This document shows, piece by piece, positions 8,563 to 16,855 of a DNA stretch of 64,000 bases; the first letter of the stretch is position 1, and the number at the start of each line of letters is the position of its first letter. The stretch is from Streptomyces taklimakanensis (GTDB lineage: Bacteria; Actinomycetota; Actinomycetes; Streptomycetales; Streptomycetaceae). The notes beneath the pieces are model-generated. The model did no database searches and was not told where the DNA came from. It was given only the letters and a program-made list of their open reading frames with translations. Position numbers and translations under genes: made by a program. The stretch lies in contig NZ_WIXO01000001.1 of NCBI RefSeq assembly GCF_009709575.1, positions 5,458,001 through 5,522,000 of the forward strand. Reading direction: 5' to 3'.

Positions 8563-8988
8563 CTATATGCGCAGGAGTTGCAGTTCGCTCAAGGAAGGCG
8601 GGGCACGGCCGCCGAGCAAGGCGGCAGGCACCTGCGGTGTGCCGGCCGTATCGGCCGCCGGGGCAGTCGCGACGGGCAGCAGCACAGGCAGCGACGGCCC
8701 ACTGGAGGTACCGCCGGCCGCGCACGTGGCATCGGCGTGTTCCAGATGCCCGCCGGCCCCGTGCCCGGAGTGCACGCAGGCGTCGCTGCCGAAGCCGCCG
8801 ACGGCCGTCGGTACGGATATCGCATGCCCTGTGGTGGGTATGGTGCGGGCCGCATCCGGTGCACCGAACGGGCCCAGGCCGTGCATCGCCACCAGCCCCA
8901 CCAGCACCGCCACCACCAGCAGCCAGGACCGAACCCACGCCTGTGGGGAGCGGGTCGACTGATGTGGCTGCCGGATCACGGAGGCCAT
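8563..8988 (-). CDS. DUF6153 family membrane-anchored protein
   Basis: About 141 residues. A single transmembrane helix (SWLLVVAVLVGLVAMHGLGP) is followed by an extracytoplasmic segment with CVHSGHGAGGHLEHADATC and the family's C-terminal signature RAPPSLSELQLLRI. The family is found in Streptomyces and often lies just upstream of a DUF305 gene, as here (91-bp gap). Function is unknown; the Cys/His cluster could bind metal. The start is uncertain: ATG 8988 fits the family's short N-terminus, while an upstream ATG at 9039 would add 17 residues. Neither has a strong ribosome site. Confidence 0.75.
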   Translation of the reverse strand: MASVIRQPHQSTRSPQAWVRSWLLVVAVLVGLVAMHGLGPFGAPDAARTIPTTGHAISVPTAVGGFGSDACVHSGHGAGGHLEHADATCAAGGTSSGPSLPVLLPVATAPAADTAGTPQVPAALLGGRAPPSLSELQLLRI

Positions 8989-9099
8989 CCTACGGGGGTA
9001 CCACCTGTGTGGTGCGGACACAGTCGTGTGGTGCGCCATCGTGGTCGCTGTGGCCCCTGACGGCCTCGTGCCGATGCCCGACGATCACGCTGTGCTGCT

Positions 9100-9257
9100 G
9101 TGGGGCTGGGCGGCCCTACCCCCTTCGCCCTCGCCTGCCCGGCCGCGGCCATCCGACTCCAGGCCCGCGTGGTGGAGGAGCCGTACCTCAAGGCCGCGCA
9201 CGGCCCCGTGTACGCGGCCTGCACTGCCCGCACCGGACGCTTCCCGGCATCGGCCGG
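9100..9257 (+). pseudogene. C-terminal remnant of an isoprenylcysteine-methyltransferase-family protein
   Basis: The frame encodes FALACPAAAIRLQARVVEEP then YLKAAHGPVYAACTARTGRF. This is the conserved C-terminal signature of the ICMT/phospholipid-methyltransferase-like family (RxxxEEPYLxxxHGxxYxxYxxRxGRF). The membrane helices that should precede it are absent. The frame stays open into the ZIP fragment downstream without a real junction. It is a relic, not a working gene. Confidence 0.5.
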
Positions 9258-9444
9258 CACGCCACCTGCCCCTGCCCCGCCCGCACTCCGGGCCGGCCGG
9301 TGCCGTCGCGGGCGGGGCCTGACGGCTCCGCGGGCCGCGATCCGCCAGGCTGTATCCGATGACCTCGAAACCTTCCGTGGAGCCGCGCACGACCCGTCCC
9401 GCCGCCTACGGCCGGCCGGCGGGGGCGGGGTGTGGTGGTGCGCG

Positions 9445-9960
9445 ATGAGCGAGTTGGCCACCGTGCTGCTGCCGGCCCTGGTTCCGGCCGCGGCGAACCT
9501 GACCGGAGGCGCACTCCCCGAAGTCCTGCTCTTCTCGGGACGGTCGCTCAGCGTCGCCCTGCACCTGGCCACCGGCATCGTCATCGCCGTGGTCGGTCTG
9601 GAGCTGACGCCCCGTGCGCTGGAGGCCGACCCGGTCCGGGTTCCGATGCCGGCCCTCATCGCCGGCGCCGGACTCTTCCTCGCCGTCGACCGCTTCGCCG
9701 GATACCTCCAGGCCTGCGGCACCGCCGGAGGCAGTGCCGCCCCCTACGCCGTCTACGGCGGCACCGCACTGGACCTGTTCGGCGACGGCGTCCTGATCGG
9801 TACCGGCACCGTCATCAGTCCCGCCCTCGGCCAGGCATCTGCCGATCCGCCCGAGGGCTTCGCCACCACCGCGGCCCTTCGCGCGCCGGGCCTGCCGCAC
9901 TGCCCCTTCAGACGCCGCCCGCACCGGCCATATCCCGCCCGCCATCGGCAGCCCCTGTGA
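9445..9960 (+). pseudogene. Truncated ZIP-family metal permease
   Basis: From ATG 9445 the protein begins MSELATVLLPALVPAAANLT and shows helices GIVIAVVGLELTP and ALIAGAGLFLAVDRFAGYL. ZIP-like motifs DLFGDGVLIGTGT and PPEGFATTAALRAPG follow, resembling the two metal-site helices of ZIP transporters. The usual His of the HxxxEG motif is missing. After residue 150 the sequence turns into Arg/Pro-rich non-family sequence and stops at 171 residues, where intact ZIPs have 230-270 and further helices. It is probably non-functional. It would have moved Zn or other divalent metal across the membrane. No ribosome site is obvious. Confidence 0.5.
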
Positions 9961-10385
9961 TACCGGCCTGCCCTGGGCCATCCAACCGAGACCGGAGGCA
10001 GCCGGATTCCGCTTGCGCACCTTACGTACATGACACTCCGAGGCCATGTGCCGCACCGGGATTTCCGAGACCAGGCGGTCGCTTTATGCATCTCGTTTCA
10101 GAAGGTCGTGATGTTCGGGAAAGCGGCAACCGTCGACCGTCGCCTGCGCTTCCGGCCATCCTGAACCACACGTCCATGCTCGCAGAATCGCGGACTCTGC
10201 AGGCCTGTCACACTGAGGTTTTCTCAGCGAAATGATCTACGTGAAGTCGGATGAGGCTCTGGTGTCCGGACGAGTCGGGCAGCTCTGCCCCGGTGGCGGG
10301 CGGCGTAGAGCCCCTGGTAGGACGGTTCTCTCTCACAAGAACGTCCTGCGACACCAGAGGCTTCACGTTGGTTCCCCATGTCGCC
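9961..10385. other. Gene-free region between the ZIP relic and the transposase relic
   Basis: About 425 bases without a supportable gene. It includes AT-richer patches (10080-10110, 10210-10240) and a GC-poor hairpin (GGACGGTTCT/AGAACGTCC, about 10320-10346). It also has imperfect inverted arms CTCTGGTGTC near 10258 and GACACCAGAG near 10349. Composition and position suggest remains of mobile DNA. Confidence 0.4.
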
Positions 10386-10527
10386 ATGCCCGACGTCCCG
10401 CGCCCGGTGGTGGCCTTCCTCGCCCGGCCGCCGGCCGCCCACCGGCGGCGAATCGGCACTCCGCGCGGCTCGCGGGCGCTGGGCCCGTTCCGGCAGGCGG
10501 TCCTGGTGCCGCGCTGGTTCCGCCACC
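10386..10527 (+). pseudogene. N-terminal remnant of an IS5-type transposase
   Basis: The frame reads MPDVPRPVVAFLARPPAAHR then RRIGTPRGSRALGPFRQAVL and VPRWFR. This matches the N-terminal helical region typical of Streptomyces IS5-type transposases (RRRxGTRxGTRALxxFxQAVLVLRWF). It loses similarity at about 10527, where the integrase fragment begins in another frame. No catalytic part remains. Confidence 0.5.
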
Positions 10528-10731
10528 ATGCGGTTCGGCAACGCCGTGGCTGTGAACACAGGGAACACCTATACGTGGAAGCCCGCGTTGGCCAAGGCCG
10601 GCGTCATCCCACCGCGAGCCAAGGGCGCGAAGCAGTGGCAGTGGGAGGCGGCGCCGAAGGACGGCTTCCATGTGCTGCGGCACACCTACGCCTCGCTCAT
10701 GTTGGAGGCGGGGGAGTCGGGTGCCGACTGA
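10528..10731 (+). pseudogene. C-terminal fragment of a tyrosine recombinase (integrase)
   Basis: 67 codons encode NTYTWKPALAKAGVIPPRA then FHVLRHTYASLMLEAGES before a stop. HxLRHxxAS is the catalytic HxxR box of phage or ICE integrases of the Streptomyces type. The downstream GH-x-Y catalytic section is cut off by the TGA at 10729-10731, and the N-terminus is missing. It marks an old site-specific integration event at the edge of the copper region. Confidence 0.7.
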
Positions 10732-10836
10732 AACTCCCCGGATTCCCCCCCAGGGCGACTCAGGAGTGGTTGCGGCGGGGTTCCCGGTTCGGGGGCCTCC
10801 GGAGAAAACCGTGGATTGCAAGGCCGACAGGTCGGA

Positions 10837-10842
10837 TAGCCT
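10837..10842 (+). promoter_or_regulatory. -10 element of a probable leaderless promoter (HipA-like gene)
   Basis: TAGCCT ends 6 nt before the ATG at 10849 and no Shine-Dalgarno sequence is present. This spacing places transcription start at or near the start codon. Confidence 0.55.
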
Positions 10843-10848
10843 GGGGAA

Positions 10849-11694
10849 ATGCTTCCCGAAGTCACCGCCACGCGCTATGTGACGCCCCTGCGCGAGGGCG
10901 GTTCGCTACCCGGCCTGGTCGAGGCCGACGACCTGGGCACCTACGTCGTGAAGTTCACCGGCGCCGGGCAGGGCCGCAAGACCCTGGTGGCCGAGGTGTT
11001 GTGCGGGCGGCTCGCCCAGCGGCTCGGCCTGCGCGTGCCCGACCTGGTGCGCGTGTGGCTCGACCCGGTGATCGGCCTCGGTGAGCCCGACCAGGAGGTG
11101 CAGGAGCTGCTCAAGGCCAGTGGCGGACCGAACCTGGGCATGGACTTCCTGCCCGGCTCGATCGGCTTCGACCCGCTCGCCTACGCGGTGGGCCCCGAGG
11201 AGGCCGGGCGCGTGGTGTGGTTCGACGCCCTGGTGGGCAACGTCGACCGCTCCTGGCGCAACCCCAACCTGCTCGTCTGGCACGGCGACCTGTGGCTCAT
11301 CGACCACGGTGCCGCCCTGATCTGGCACCACAACTGGCCCACCGCCGCCAAGGCGGCCGACAAACCGTACGACGCCTCCGACCACGTGCTCGCGCCCGCC
11401 GGCCCCGACGTCGCCGCGGCCGCCGCCGAACTGGCGCCGCGGGTGACGGAGGAGCTGCTGACCGAGTGCGCGGCCGACATCCCCGACGCGTGGCTGGAGG
11501 ACGAGCCGGGCTTCGACACGCCGGACGCGCTGCGCCGGGCCTACGTGGAGGTGCTGGCGGCCCGGGCGGGTACGGTCCACCGGCGGATCACCCTCGGGGA
11601 GCCGAGCCAGGACGGCCCCTCCAGGGCGCCGGGTTGGCTGAGGGACTGGGCCGAGGCCGTGAGCGGGCTGAAGAAGGGCGGACGGACGCGGTGA
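10849..11694 (+). CDS. HipA-like kinase family protein
   Basis: 281 residues. The protein resembles the actinobacterial HipA-like family: an N-terminal region (YVVKFTGAGQGRKTLVAEVL) with a nucleotide-binding-like KF..G..G segment, then a catalytic-like stretch VWFDALVGNVDRSWRNPN and LWLIDHGAALIWHH. The last two resemble the D-x3-RN catalytic loop and DxG metal site of HipA Ser/Thr kinases. It is shorter than toxin HipA, which has about 440 residues. The start is leaderless-looking. It overlaps the DUF3037 gene by GTGA, a pairing conserved in actinobacteria. Substrate is unknown. Confidence 0.8.
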   Translation: MLPEVTATRYVTPLREGGSLPGLVEADDLGTYVVKFTGAGQGRKTLVAEVLCGRLAQRLGLRVPDLVRVWLDPVIGLGEPDQEVQELLKASGGPNLGMDFLPGSIGFDPLAYAVGPEEAGRVVWFDALVGNVDRSWRNPNLLVWHGDLWLIDHGAALIWHHNWPTAAKAADKPYDASDHVLAPAGPDVAAAAAELAPRVTEELLTECAADIPDAWLEDEPGFDTPDALRRAYVEVLAARAGTVHRRITLGEPSQDGPSRAPGWLRDWAEAVSGLKKGGRTR

Positions 11695-12098
11695 GGGCAC
11701 GGACAGTGGAGCGCGCGACGGAGCGCGACGTCTTCGAGTACGCCCTCCTGCGTGTCGTCCCGCGAATCGAGCGCGGGGAGACGATCAACGCCGGAGTGGT
11801 CGTCTACTGCCGGGCCCGTTCCTTCGTGGCGGCCCGCACCCATCTGGACGTCGGGCGGCTGCGGGCACTCGATCCGGAGGTCGACGTCGACGGCGTACGG
11901 GCTGCTCTGCACGCCGTGGAGTGCGTGTGCCGTGGGGGAGAGGCGGCCGGTCAGGCCGCCGCGGACGATGCCGGACGGCGCTTTCGCTGGCTGGTGGCGC
12001 CCCGCTCCACCGTTGTCCAGCCGGGGCCGGTGCACACCGGGCTGACCGCCGATCCCGAGGCGGAGGTCGAGCGCCTGCTGGACCTGCTGGTGCGCTGA
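11691..12098 (+). CDS. DUF3037 family protein
   Basis: 135 residues from a GTG overlapping the HipA-like stop. The core FEYALLRVVPRIERGETINA and GVVVYCRARSF is the DUF3037 signature, and the C-terminal part ends GLTADPEAEVERLLDLLV. No signal or membrane segment is seen. Coupling by GTGA to the HipA-like kinase suggests the two proteins work together in fixed ratio. DUF3037 has no established biochemical function. An antitoxin or partner role is only an inference from the gene pair. Confidence 0.8.
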   Translation: MRARTVERATERDVFEYALLRVVPRIERGETINAGVVVYCRARSFVAARTHLDVGRLRALDPEVDVDGVRAALHAVECVCRGGEAAGQAAADDAGRRFRWLVAPRSTVVQPGPVHTGLTADPEAEVERLLDLLVR

Positions 12099-12109
12099 TC
12101 GGAGCGCGC

Positions 12110-12152
12110 CGCCGAAGGGGCGTACGGCATTCGGCCGCGCGCCCCTTCGGCG
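12110..12152 (+). terminator. Terminator after the HipA/DUF3037 pair
   Basis: A 13-bp perfect stem CGCCGAAGGGGCG/CGCCCCTTCGGCG with a 17-nt loop starts 11 bases after the DUF3037 stop. Confidence 0.65.
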
Positions 12153-12335
12153 TGTTCGGCGCCGGCCCGTCGCGCACGGTCACCCGGCTCCGCGCGCCCC
12201 TGGGCCGGGGAACCGACGTGGGGTGGGCCTCACCGGTGCTGCCAGGCGTTGACAGAGCGTGTCCGTGCTTCTAGCGTCACGTCCACCGAAGGTACTAAGC
12301 GGTTGCTCACCCACCCGAGCGCGAGGAGAACCAGC

Positions 12336-13097
12336 ATGTCCACCACCGAGCAGCGTGTCGCGATCGTCACCGGCGGAGCCCGCGGCATCGGCGCGGCCAC
12401 CGCCGTCCGGCTGGCCGCCGAGGGGCGGGCCGTCGCCGTACTCGACCTGGACGAGGCGGCCTGCGAGGACACCGTGGAGAAGATCACCGCGGCGGGCGGC
12501 AAGGCCCTCGCGGTCGGCTGCGACGTCTCCGTCACCGAGCAGGTCGAGGCCGCCGTCGCCCGTGTCGCCGAGGAGTTGGGGGCGCCGACCGTCCTGGTCA
12601 ACAACGCCGGTGTGCTCCGTGACAACCTGCTGTTCAAGATGAGCGACTCCGACTGGGACACCGTGATGAACGTGCACCTGCGCGGTGCCTTCCTGATGTC
12701 CCGGGCCTGCCAGAAGCACATGGTCGACGCCGGGTTCGGCCGGATCGTCAACCTCTCCTCCAGCTCGGCGCTCGGCAACCGCGGCCAGGCCAACTACTCC
12801 GCCGCCAAGGCCGGCCTCCAGGGCTTCACCAAGACCCTGGCCAAGGAACTCGGAAAGTTCGGCGTCACCGCCAACGCCGTGGCGCCCGGCTTCATCGCCA
12901 CCGACATGACCGCAGCCACCGCCGCCCGGGTCGGCATGGGCTTCGAGGACTTCCAGAAGGCCGCCGCCTCCCAGATCCCCGTCCAGCGGGTCGGCAGGCC
13001 CGAGGACATCGCGAACGCCGTCGCGTTCTTCACCGGTGAGGACGCGGGCTTCGTCTCCGGCCAGGTGCTGTACGTGGCCGGCGGCCCGCTCGACTGA
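12336..13097 (+). CDS. Short-chain dehydrogenase/reductase, 3-oxoacyl-ACP reductase-like
   Basis: 253 residues of classical SDR fold: cofactor motif TGGARGIGAAT, NNAG at VLVNNAGVLRDN, catalytic Ser in NLSSSSALG and YxxxK in NYSAAKAGLQGF. The C-terminus YVAGGPLD completes the fold. It reduces a carbonyl with NAD(P)H, and FabG-like sequence suggests an acyl or small ketone substrate. The ATG follows GAGGAG. A second SDR follows after 39 bp, so the two are probably an operon. The physiological substrate cannot be read from the sequence. Confidence 0.88.
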   Translation: MSTTEQRVAIVTGGARGIGAATAVRLAAEGRAVAVLDLDEAACEDTVEKITAAGGKALAVGCDVSVTEQVEAAVARVAEELGAPTVLVNNAGVLRDNLLFKMSDSDWDTVMNVHLRGAFLMSRACQKHMVDAGFGRIVNLSSSSALGNRGQANYSAAKAGLQGFTKTLAKELGKFGVTANAVAPGFIATDMTAATAARVGMGFEDFQKAAASQIPVQRVGRPEDIANAVAFFTGEDAGFVSGQVLYVAGGPLD

Positions 13098-13136
13098 CGG
13101 TCGGACGGGAAGAACCACCAGGGAACGGAAGAACAC

Positions 13137-13892
13137 ATGGCAGTGCAGGACAGCGGCAGGGTCGCCCTGATCACCGGAGCCAGCCGAGGCATCGGCTACG
13201 GCATCGCCGAGGCGCTCGTGGCCCGCGGCGACCGGGTGTGCATCACCGGTCGCAACGAGGAGGCGCTGGCGGAGGCCGTCGAACGGCTCGGCTCCGACCG
13301 GGCCATCGGCGTGGCCGGGAAGGCGCACGACGAGGCCCACCAGACGGAGGCCGTCGAGCGCACCATGGAGGCGTTCGGCCGGGTCGACCACCTGGTCAAC
13401 AACGCGGGCACCAATCCGGTCTTCGGCCCGATCGCGGAGCTGGACCTGAACGTGGCCCGCAAGGTCTTCGACACCAACGTGCTCTCGGCGCTCGGCTTCG
13501 CCCAGCGCACCTGGGCGGCCTGGCAGAAGGAGCACGGCGGCACCGTCGTCAACATCGCCTCCATCGCCGGGCTGTCCGCCTCGCCCTTCATCGGCGCCTA
13601 CGGCATCAGCAAGGCCGCGATGGTCAACCTCACCCTCCAGCTCGCGCACGAGTTCTCGCCGGGCGTGCGGGTCAACGCCATCGCCCCGGCCGTGGTGAAG
13701 ACGAAGTTCGCCGCGGCCCTCTACGAGGGGCGCGAGGAGGAGGTCGTCAGGCGCTACCCGATGGGACGGCTCGGCGTACCCGAGGACATCGGGGGAGCGG
13801 CGGCCTTCCTCACCTCCGACGCGTCGGGATGGATCACCGGCCAGACCCTGGTGGTGGACGGCGGCATGTTCCTCAACGCCGGGGTGGAGTGA
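13137..13892 (+). CDS. Short-chain dehydrogenase/reductase
   Basis: 251 residues. Rossmann motif TGASRGIGYGIA, NNAG in HLVNNAGTNPVFGP, catalytic Ser in NIASIAGLSAS, YxxxK in AYGISKAAMVNL and C-terminal VVDGGMFLN. It is a second classical SDR in tandem with the gene at 12336 but clearly divergent from it. The ATG is preceded by GGGAACGGAAG. Together the pair may act successively on one substrate. A strong hairpin with T residues follows and ends the unit. Confidence 0.88.
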   Translation: MAVQDSGRVALITGASRGIGYGIAEALVARGDRVCITGRNEEALAEAVERLGSDRAIGVAGKAHDEAHQTEAVERTMEAFGRVDHLVNNAGTNPVFGPIAELDLNVARKVFDTNVLSALGFAQRTWAAWQKEHGGTVVNIASIAGLSASPFIGAYGISKAAMVNLTLQLAHEFSPGVRVNAIAPAVVKTKFAAALYEGREEEVVRRYPMGRLGVPEDIGGAAAFLTSDASGWITGQTLVVDGGMFLNAGVE

Positions 13893-13923
13893 GCACACGG
13901 TCACGCCGGAGTGACACCGGGAG

Positions 13924-13981
13924 GGGGGTTCCGCCGTCATATGCCCTCACAACGGGGCGCAAGGCGGCGGAACCCCCTTTT
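13924..13981 (+). terminator. Rho-independent terminator after the SDR pair
   Basis: A 13-bp stem GGGGGTTCCGCCG/CGGCGGAACCCCC with a 28-nt loop is followed directly by TTTT. This is the most classical intrinsic terminator in the window. Confidence 0.8.
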
Positions 13982-14225
13982 CGTGCGCTTCCGTGTGGCC
14001 TCCGCGCGGTGTGGGGAACCTCCCGATCTTGCCCGGTCCAGGAGCCTGTCAGGTCCCTCACATGCTGCGGTAAGGTCTGCCACGTCGTCGGTACGACAGG
14101 CCCGTTGGACCTCTGTCGCGGGCGCGGACGCCCACGCGCGCCGCGGTGCGCGCTCCGCCTCGTCGGCCGGCAAATCCCCCCAGCCCCCCAGGCACTAGTG
14201 GCATCGCCGACCGAGGAGCGTACAA

Positions 14226-15806
14226 GTGTTCAGCCAGGACAAGCCTCTGAAGGGCGCAACCGTGCTGGTGACAGTGACCCTGCTCGCCGGATGCGGCTCG
14301 CTGCTCGGAGAGGGCGAGACCGAGGAGGCGATCGTGGTCGGCACGACCAGCACGCCGAGCACCCTCGATCCGGCCGGTGCCTGGGACGGCTCCTGGGAGC
14401 TGTTCCGGAACGTCTACCAGACGCTGTTGCACTTCCCGAACTCCAGCGGCACCCCCGAGCCCGACGCGGCGCAGCGCTGCGGCTTCACCGACACCGTCAG
14501 CAGCGTCTACCGGTGCGTGCTGAAGAAGGACCTGAAGTTCTCGGGCGGCGGCGCGCTGAACGCCGAAGCCGTCAAGTACTCCTTCGAGCGCACGCTGGAC
14601 ATCAAGGCCGACACCGGACCGGCCCAGTTGCTGCAGAGCATCGACCGCATCGAGACCTCGGGTGAGCGGACGATCATCTTCCATCTCAAGCGTCCGGACG
14701 CCACCTTCCCGCTGGTGCTCGCCACCCCGGCCGCCTCCATCGTCGATCCCGCCGTCTACCCGGCCGACCGGCTCCTGGAATCGGACAAGATCAGCGGCTC
14801 CGGTCCGTACCGCCTGGAGAGCTACCAGGACGGCGAGCGCGCCGAACTGGTGAAGAACGGGAGCTACGACGGCTCCGCCAAGGTCAAGAACAACGCCGTC
14901 ACCGTCCGGTACTTCAAGGAGTCGGAGGAGATGGTCGAGGAGTTCAAGAAGGGCGACCTCGACCTGACCTACCGCGGTCTGACTCCGGAGCAGATCACCG
15001 AGTTCGAGAAGAACCGCACCGACTACCCGGACATCAAGCTCAGCGAGGTCTACGGCACCGAGATCCGTTACCTGGTGTTCAACCCGCAGCACGAGGCGGT
15101 CTCCAACCCCGCCGTCCGCAGGGCCGTCGCGCAGGTCATCGACCGCAAGGCGCTGGTCCGCAACGTCTACAAGCGCACCGCCGCCCCGCTGTACTCCATG
15201 GTCCCCGGCGGGATCACCGGCCACACCAGCGCCTTCTACGAGAAGTACGGCGAGCCGGACGTGGAGAAGGCGAAGCAGACCCTCGCCCAGGCCGGGATCA
15301 CCGAGAAGGTCCGGCTGACCCTGTGGTACGCCACCGACCGCTACGGGGCCGTCACCGCCGAGGAGTTCGGCGAGATCAAGCGGCAGTTGGAGGCCTCCGG
15401 GCTGTTCGAGGTCACCCTGGAGGGCCGGGGGTGGCGCGAGCTGCAGAAGGGGATAGCCGAGGGCGAGTACCCGGTGTTCGGCCGTGGCTGGTTCCCCGAC
15501 TTCCCGGACGCCGACAACTACATCTCGCCGTTCGTCGGCAAGGAGAACGCCCTGGGCGCCCCGTACGAGGACAAGGTCCTGACCGGAACCCTGCTGCCCA
15601 GGTCCCGCAAGGAGAGCGACCGGGGCGCGGTCAGCGACGACTTCGGCAAGGCCCAGGAGATCCTCGCGGAGGACGCCCGCCTGCTGCCCCTGTGGCAGGG
15701 CAAGCTGTACATCGCCGCGCACGAGGACATCGCCGGCGTGGAGTGGTGCATCGACTCCTCGACGATCATGCGGCTGTGGGAGCTGGACCGCAAGAAGAGC
15801 TGGTGA
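14226..15806 (+). CDS. ABC-transporter substrate-binding lipoprotein, peptide family (SBP_bac_5)
   Basis: 526 residues. The lipoprotein signal TLLAGC (Cys23) precedes a family-5 solute-binding domain with TPSTLDPAGAWDGSWELFRN, FSGGGALNAEAVKYSFERTL, SGSGPYRLESY, AVRRAVAQVIDRKALVRNVY and GRGWFPDFPDADNYI. It would capture oligopeptides or similar solutes at the outer membrane face and deliver them to an ABC permease. No permease or ATPase lies next to it, so it is an orphan here. The GTG start is preceded by GAGGAG. It stands alone between two terminators. Confidence 0.9.
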   Translation: MFSQDKPLKGATVLVTVTLLAGCGSLLGEGETEEAIVVGTTSTPSTLDPAGAWDGSWELFRNVYQTLLHFPNSSGTPEPDAAQRCGFTDTVSSVYRCVLKKDLKFSGGGALNAEAVKYSFERTLDIKADTGPAQLLQSIDRIETSGERTIIFHLKRPDATFPLVLATPAASIVDPAVYPADRLLESDKISGSGPYRLESYQDGERAELVKNGSYDGSAKVKNNAVTVRYFKESEEMVEEFKKGDLDLTYRGLTPEQITEFEKNRTDYPDIKLSEVYGTEIRYLVFNPQHEAVSNPAVRRAVAQVIDRKALVRNVYKRTAAPLYSMVPGGITGHTSAFYEKYGEPDVEKAKQTLAQAGITEKVRLTLWYATDRYGAVTAEEFGEIKRQLEASGLFEVTLEGRGWRELQKGIAEGEYPVFGRGWFPDFPDADNYISPFVGKENALGAPYEDKVLTGTLLPRSRKESDRGAVSDDFGKAQEILAEDARLLPLWQGKLYIAAHEDIAGVEWCIDSSTIMRLWELDRKKSW

Positions 15807-15862
15807 CGTCGGTGGCGCCCGCGTCGGCGGGCGACTGTCGGTGCCCACCGGTACGTTCTGAG

Positions 15863-15892
15863 GTGCGCCGCGCGGGCCGACGCGCGGCGCAC
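15863..15892 (+). terminator. Terminator between the binding protein and ung
   Basis: A perfect 12-bp stem GTGCGCCGCGCG/CGCGCGGCGCAC with loop GGCCGA lies 57 bases past the upstream stop and 27 before the ung start. Confidence 0.65.
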
Positions 15893-15918
15893 GGAACCCA
15901 CACCGGAGGTTGTCTCAC

Positions 15919-16599
15919 GTGAACGGCATGCTGCCCGAGTCCTGGCAGAGGGTCCTCGGCGAGGAACTGGAGAAGCCCTACTTCAAGGAGCTCACCGAGT
16001 TCGTCGAGGAGGAGCGGGCGCGCGGGCCGGTCTACCCGCCTCGGGAGGAGGTCTTCGCGGCGCTGGACGCCACCCCGTACGACCGGGTCAAGGTGCTGGT
16101 GCTCGGCCAGGATCCGTACCACGGGGAAGGGCAGGGGCACGGTCTGGCGTTCTCGGTGCGTCCCGGGGTGCGCGTCCCGCCGTCCCTGCGGAACATCTAC
16201 AAGGAGCTGCAGGCGGACCTCGGCTGTCCCGTGCCGGACAACGGCTATCTGATGCCCTGGGCGGAGCAGGGCGTCCTGCTGCTCAACGCGGTGCTGACGG
16301 TCCGGGCCGGAGAGGCCAACTCGCACAAGGGCAAGGGCTGGGAGAAGTTCACCGACGCGGTGATCCGCGCGGTGGCCGACCGCCCCGACCCGGCCGTCTT
16401 CGTGCTGTGGGGCAACTACGCGAAGAAGAAGCTGCCGCTGATCGACACCGAGCGGCACGTGGTGGTGGAGGGGGCCCACCCCTCGCCGCTGTCGGCGAAG
16501 AAGTTCTTCGGCTCCCGCCCCTTCAGCCGGATCGACGAGGCGATCGCGGCGCAGGGGCACACGCCGATCGACTGGTGCATCCCCCATCTCGGCTCCTGA
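15919..16599 (+). CDS. ung: Uracil-DNA glycosylase, family 1
   Basis: 226 residues. The family-1 active-site motif GQDPYHGEGQGHGLAFS (catalytic Asp and His activating water) and the DNA-intercalating loop HPSPLSAKKFFGSRPFS are both intact. The uracil-recognition Asn is in LLLNAVLTV. The enzyme removes uracil from DNA and starts base-excision repair. The GTG at 15919 is chosen because GGAGGT ends 8 bases upstream; a TTG at 15910 would overlap that site. Confidence 0.95.
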   Translation: MNGMLPESWQRVLGEELEKPYFKELTEFVEEERARGPVYPPREEVFAALDATPYDRVKVLVLGQDPYHGEGQGHGLAFSVRPGVRVPPSLRNIYKELQADLGCPVPDNGYLMPWAEQGVLLLNAVLTVRAGEANSHKGKGWEKFTDAVIRAVADRPDPAVFVLWGNYAKKKLPLIDTERHVVVEGAHPSPLSAKKFFGSRPFSRIDEAIAAQGHTPIDWCIPHLGS

Positions 16600-16603
16600 C
16601 GCC

Positions 16604-16765
16604 TCAGGGCCGGTTCGAGCGGTCCTCCGGTTCGTGGTCGAAGGTGCCGCGCTCGGCGAGCACGAAGCCGCCCGGGCGTCCGCCCACGGTGCCGGTGACC
16701 ACCTCGCGGCCGGTGAAGCGGCCGGCGGACTTCGATCTCGCGCGGTACCGGGCCGGGGGGCTCAC
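16604..16765 (-). pseudogene. Short fragment resembling DUF3224 protein
   Basis: 53 codons from a GTG encode FTGREVVTGTVGGRPGGFVL then AERGTFDHEPED and a stop. V-x-G-x-V-x-GRxGxFVLxxxGTFD is the core strand pair of DUF3224 beta-barrel proteins, which are normally 120-150 residues. Both ends are missing. The upstream sequence gives no start of the usual kind, so this is probably a relic. Confidence 0.35.
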
Positions 16766-16855
16766 GTCGCCTGGAGGCCGCTCGGTGCCAGGGCGAGGCG
16801 CCTGAGCCCGTCGCCGGCCCGGCGCCCGTCGCCGGCGGTCCGGGCGCGCCCCGCC

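Noticed and set aside
10241-10365. Inverted arms CTCTGGTGTC and GACACCAGAG as attachment or IS ends
   Set aside because: Arms are imperfect beyond 10 bp, lie inside relic DNA and do not flank a complete element.
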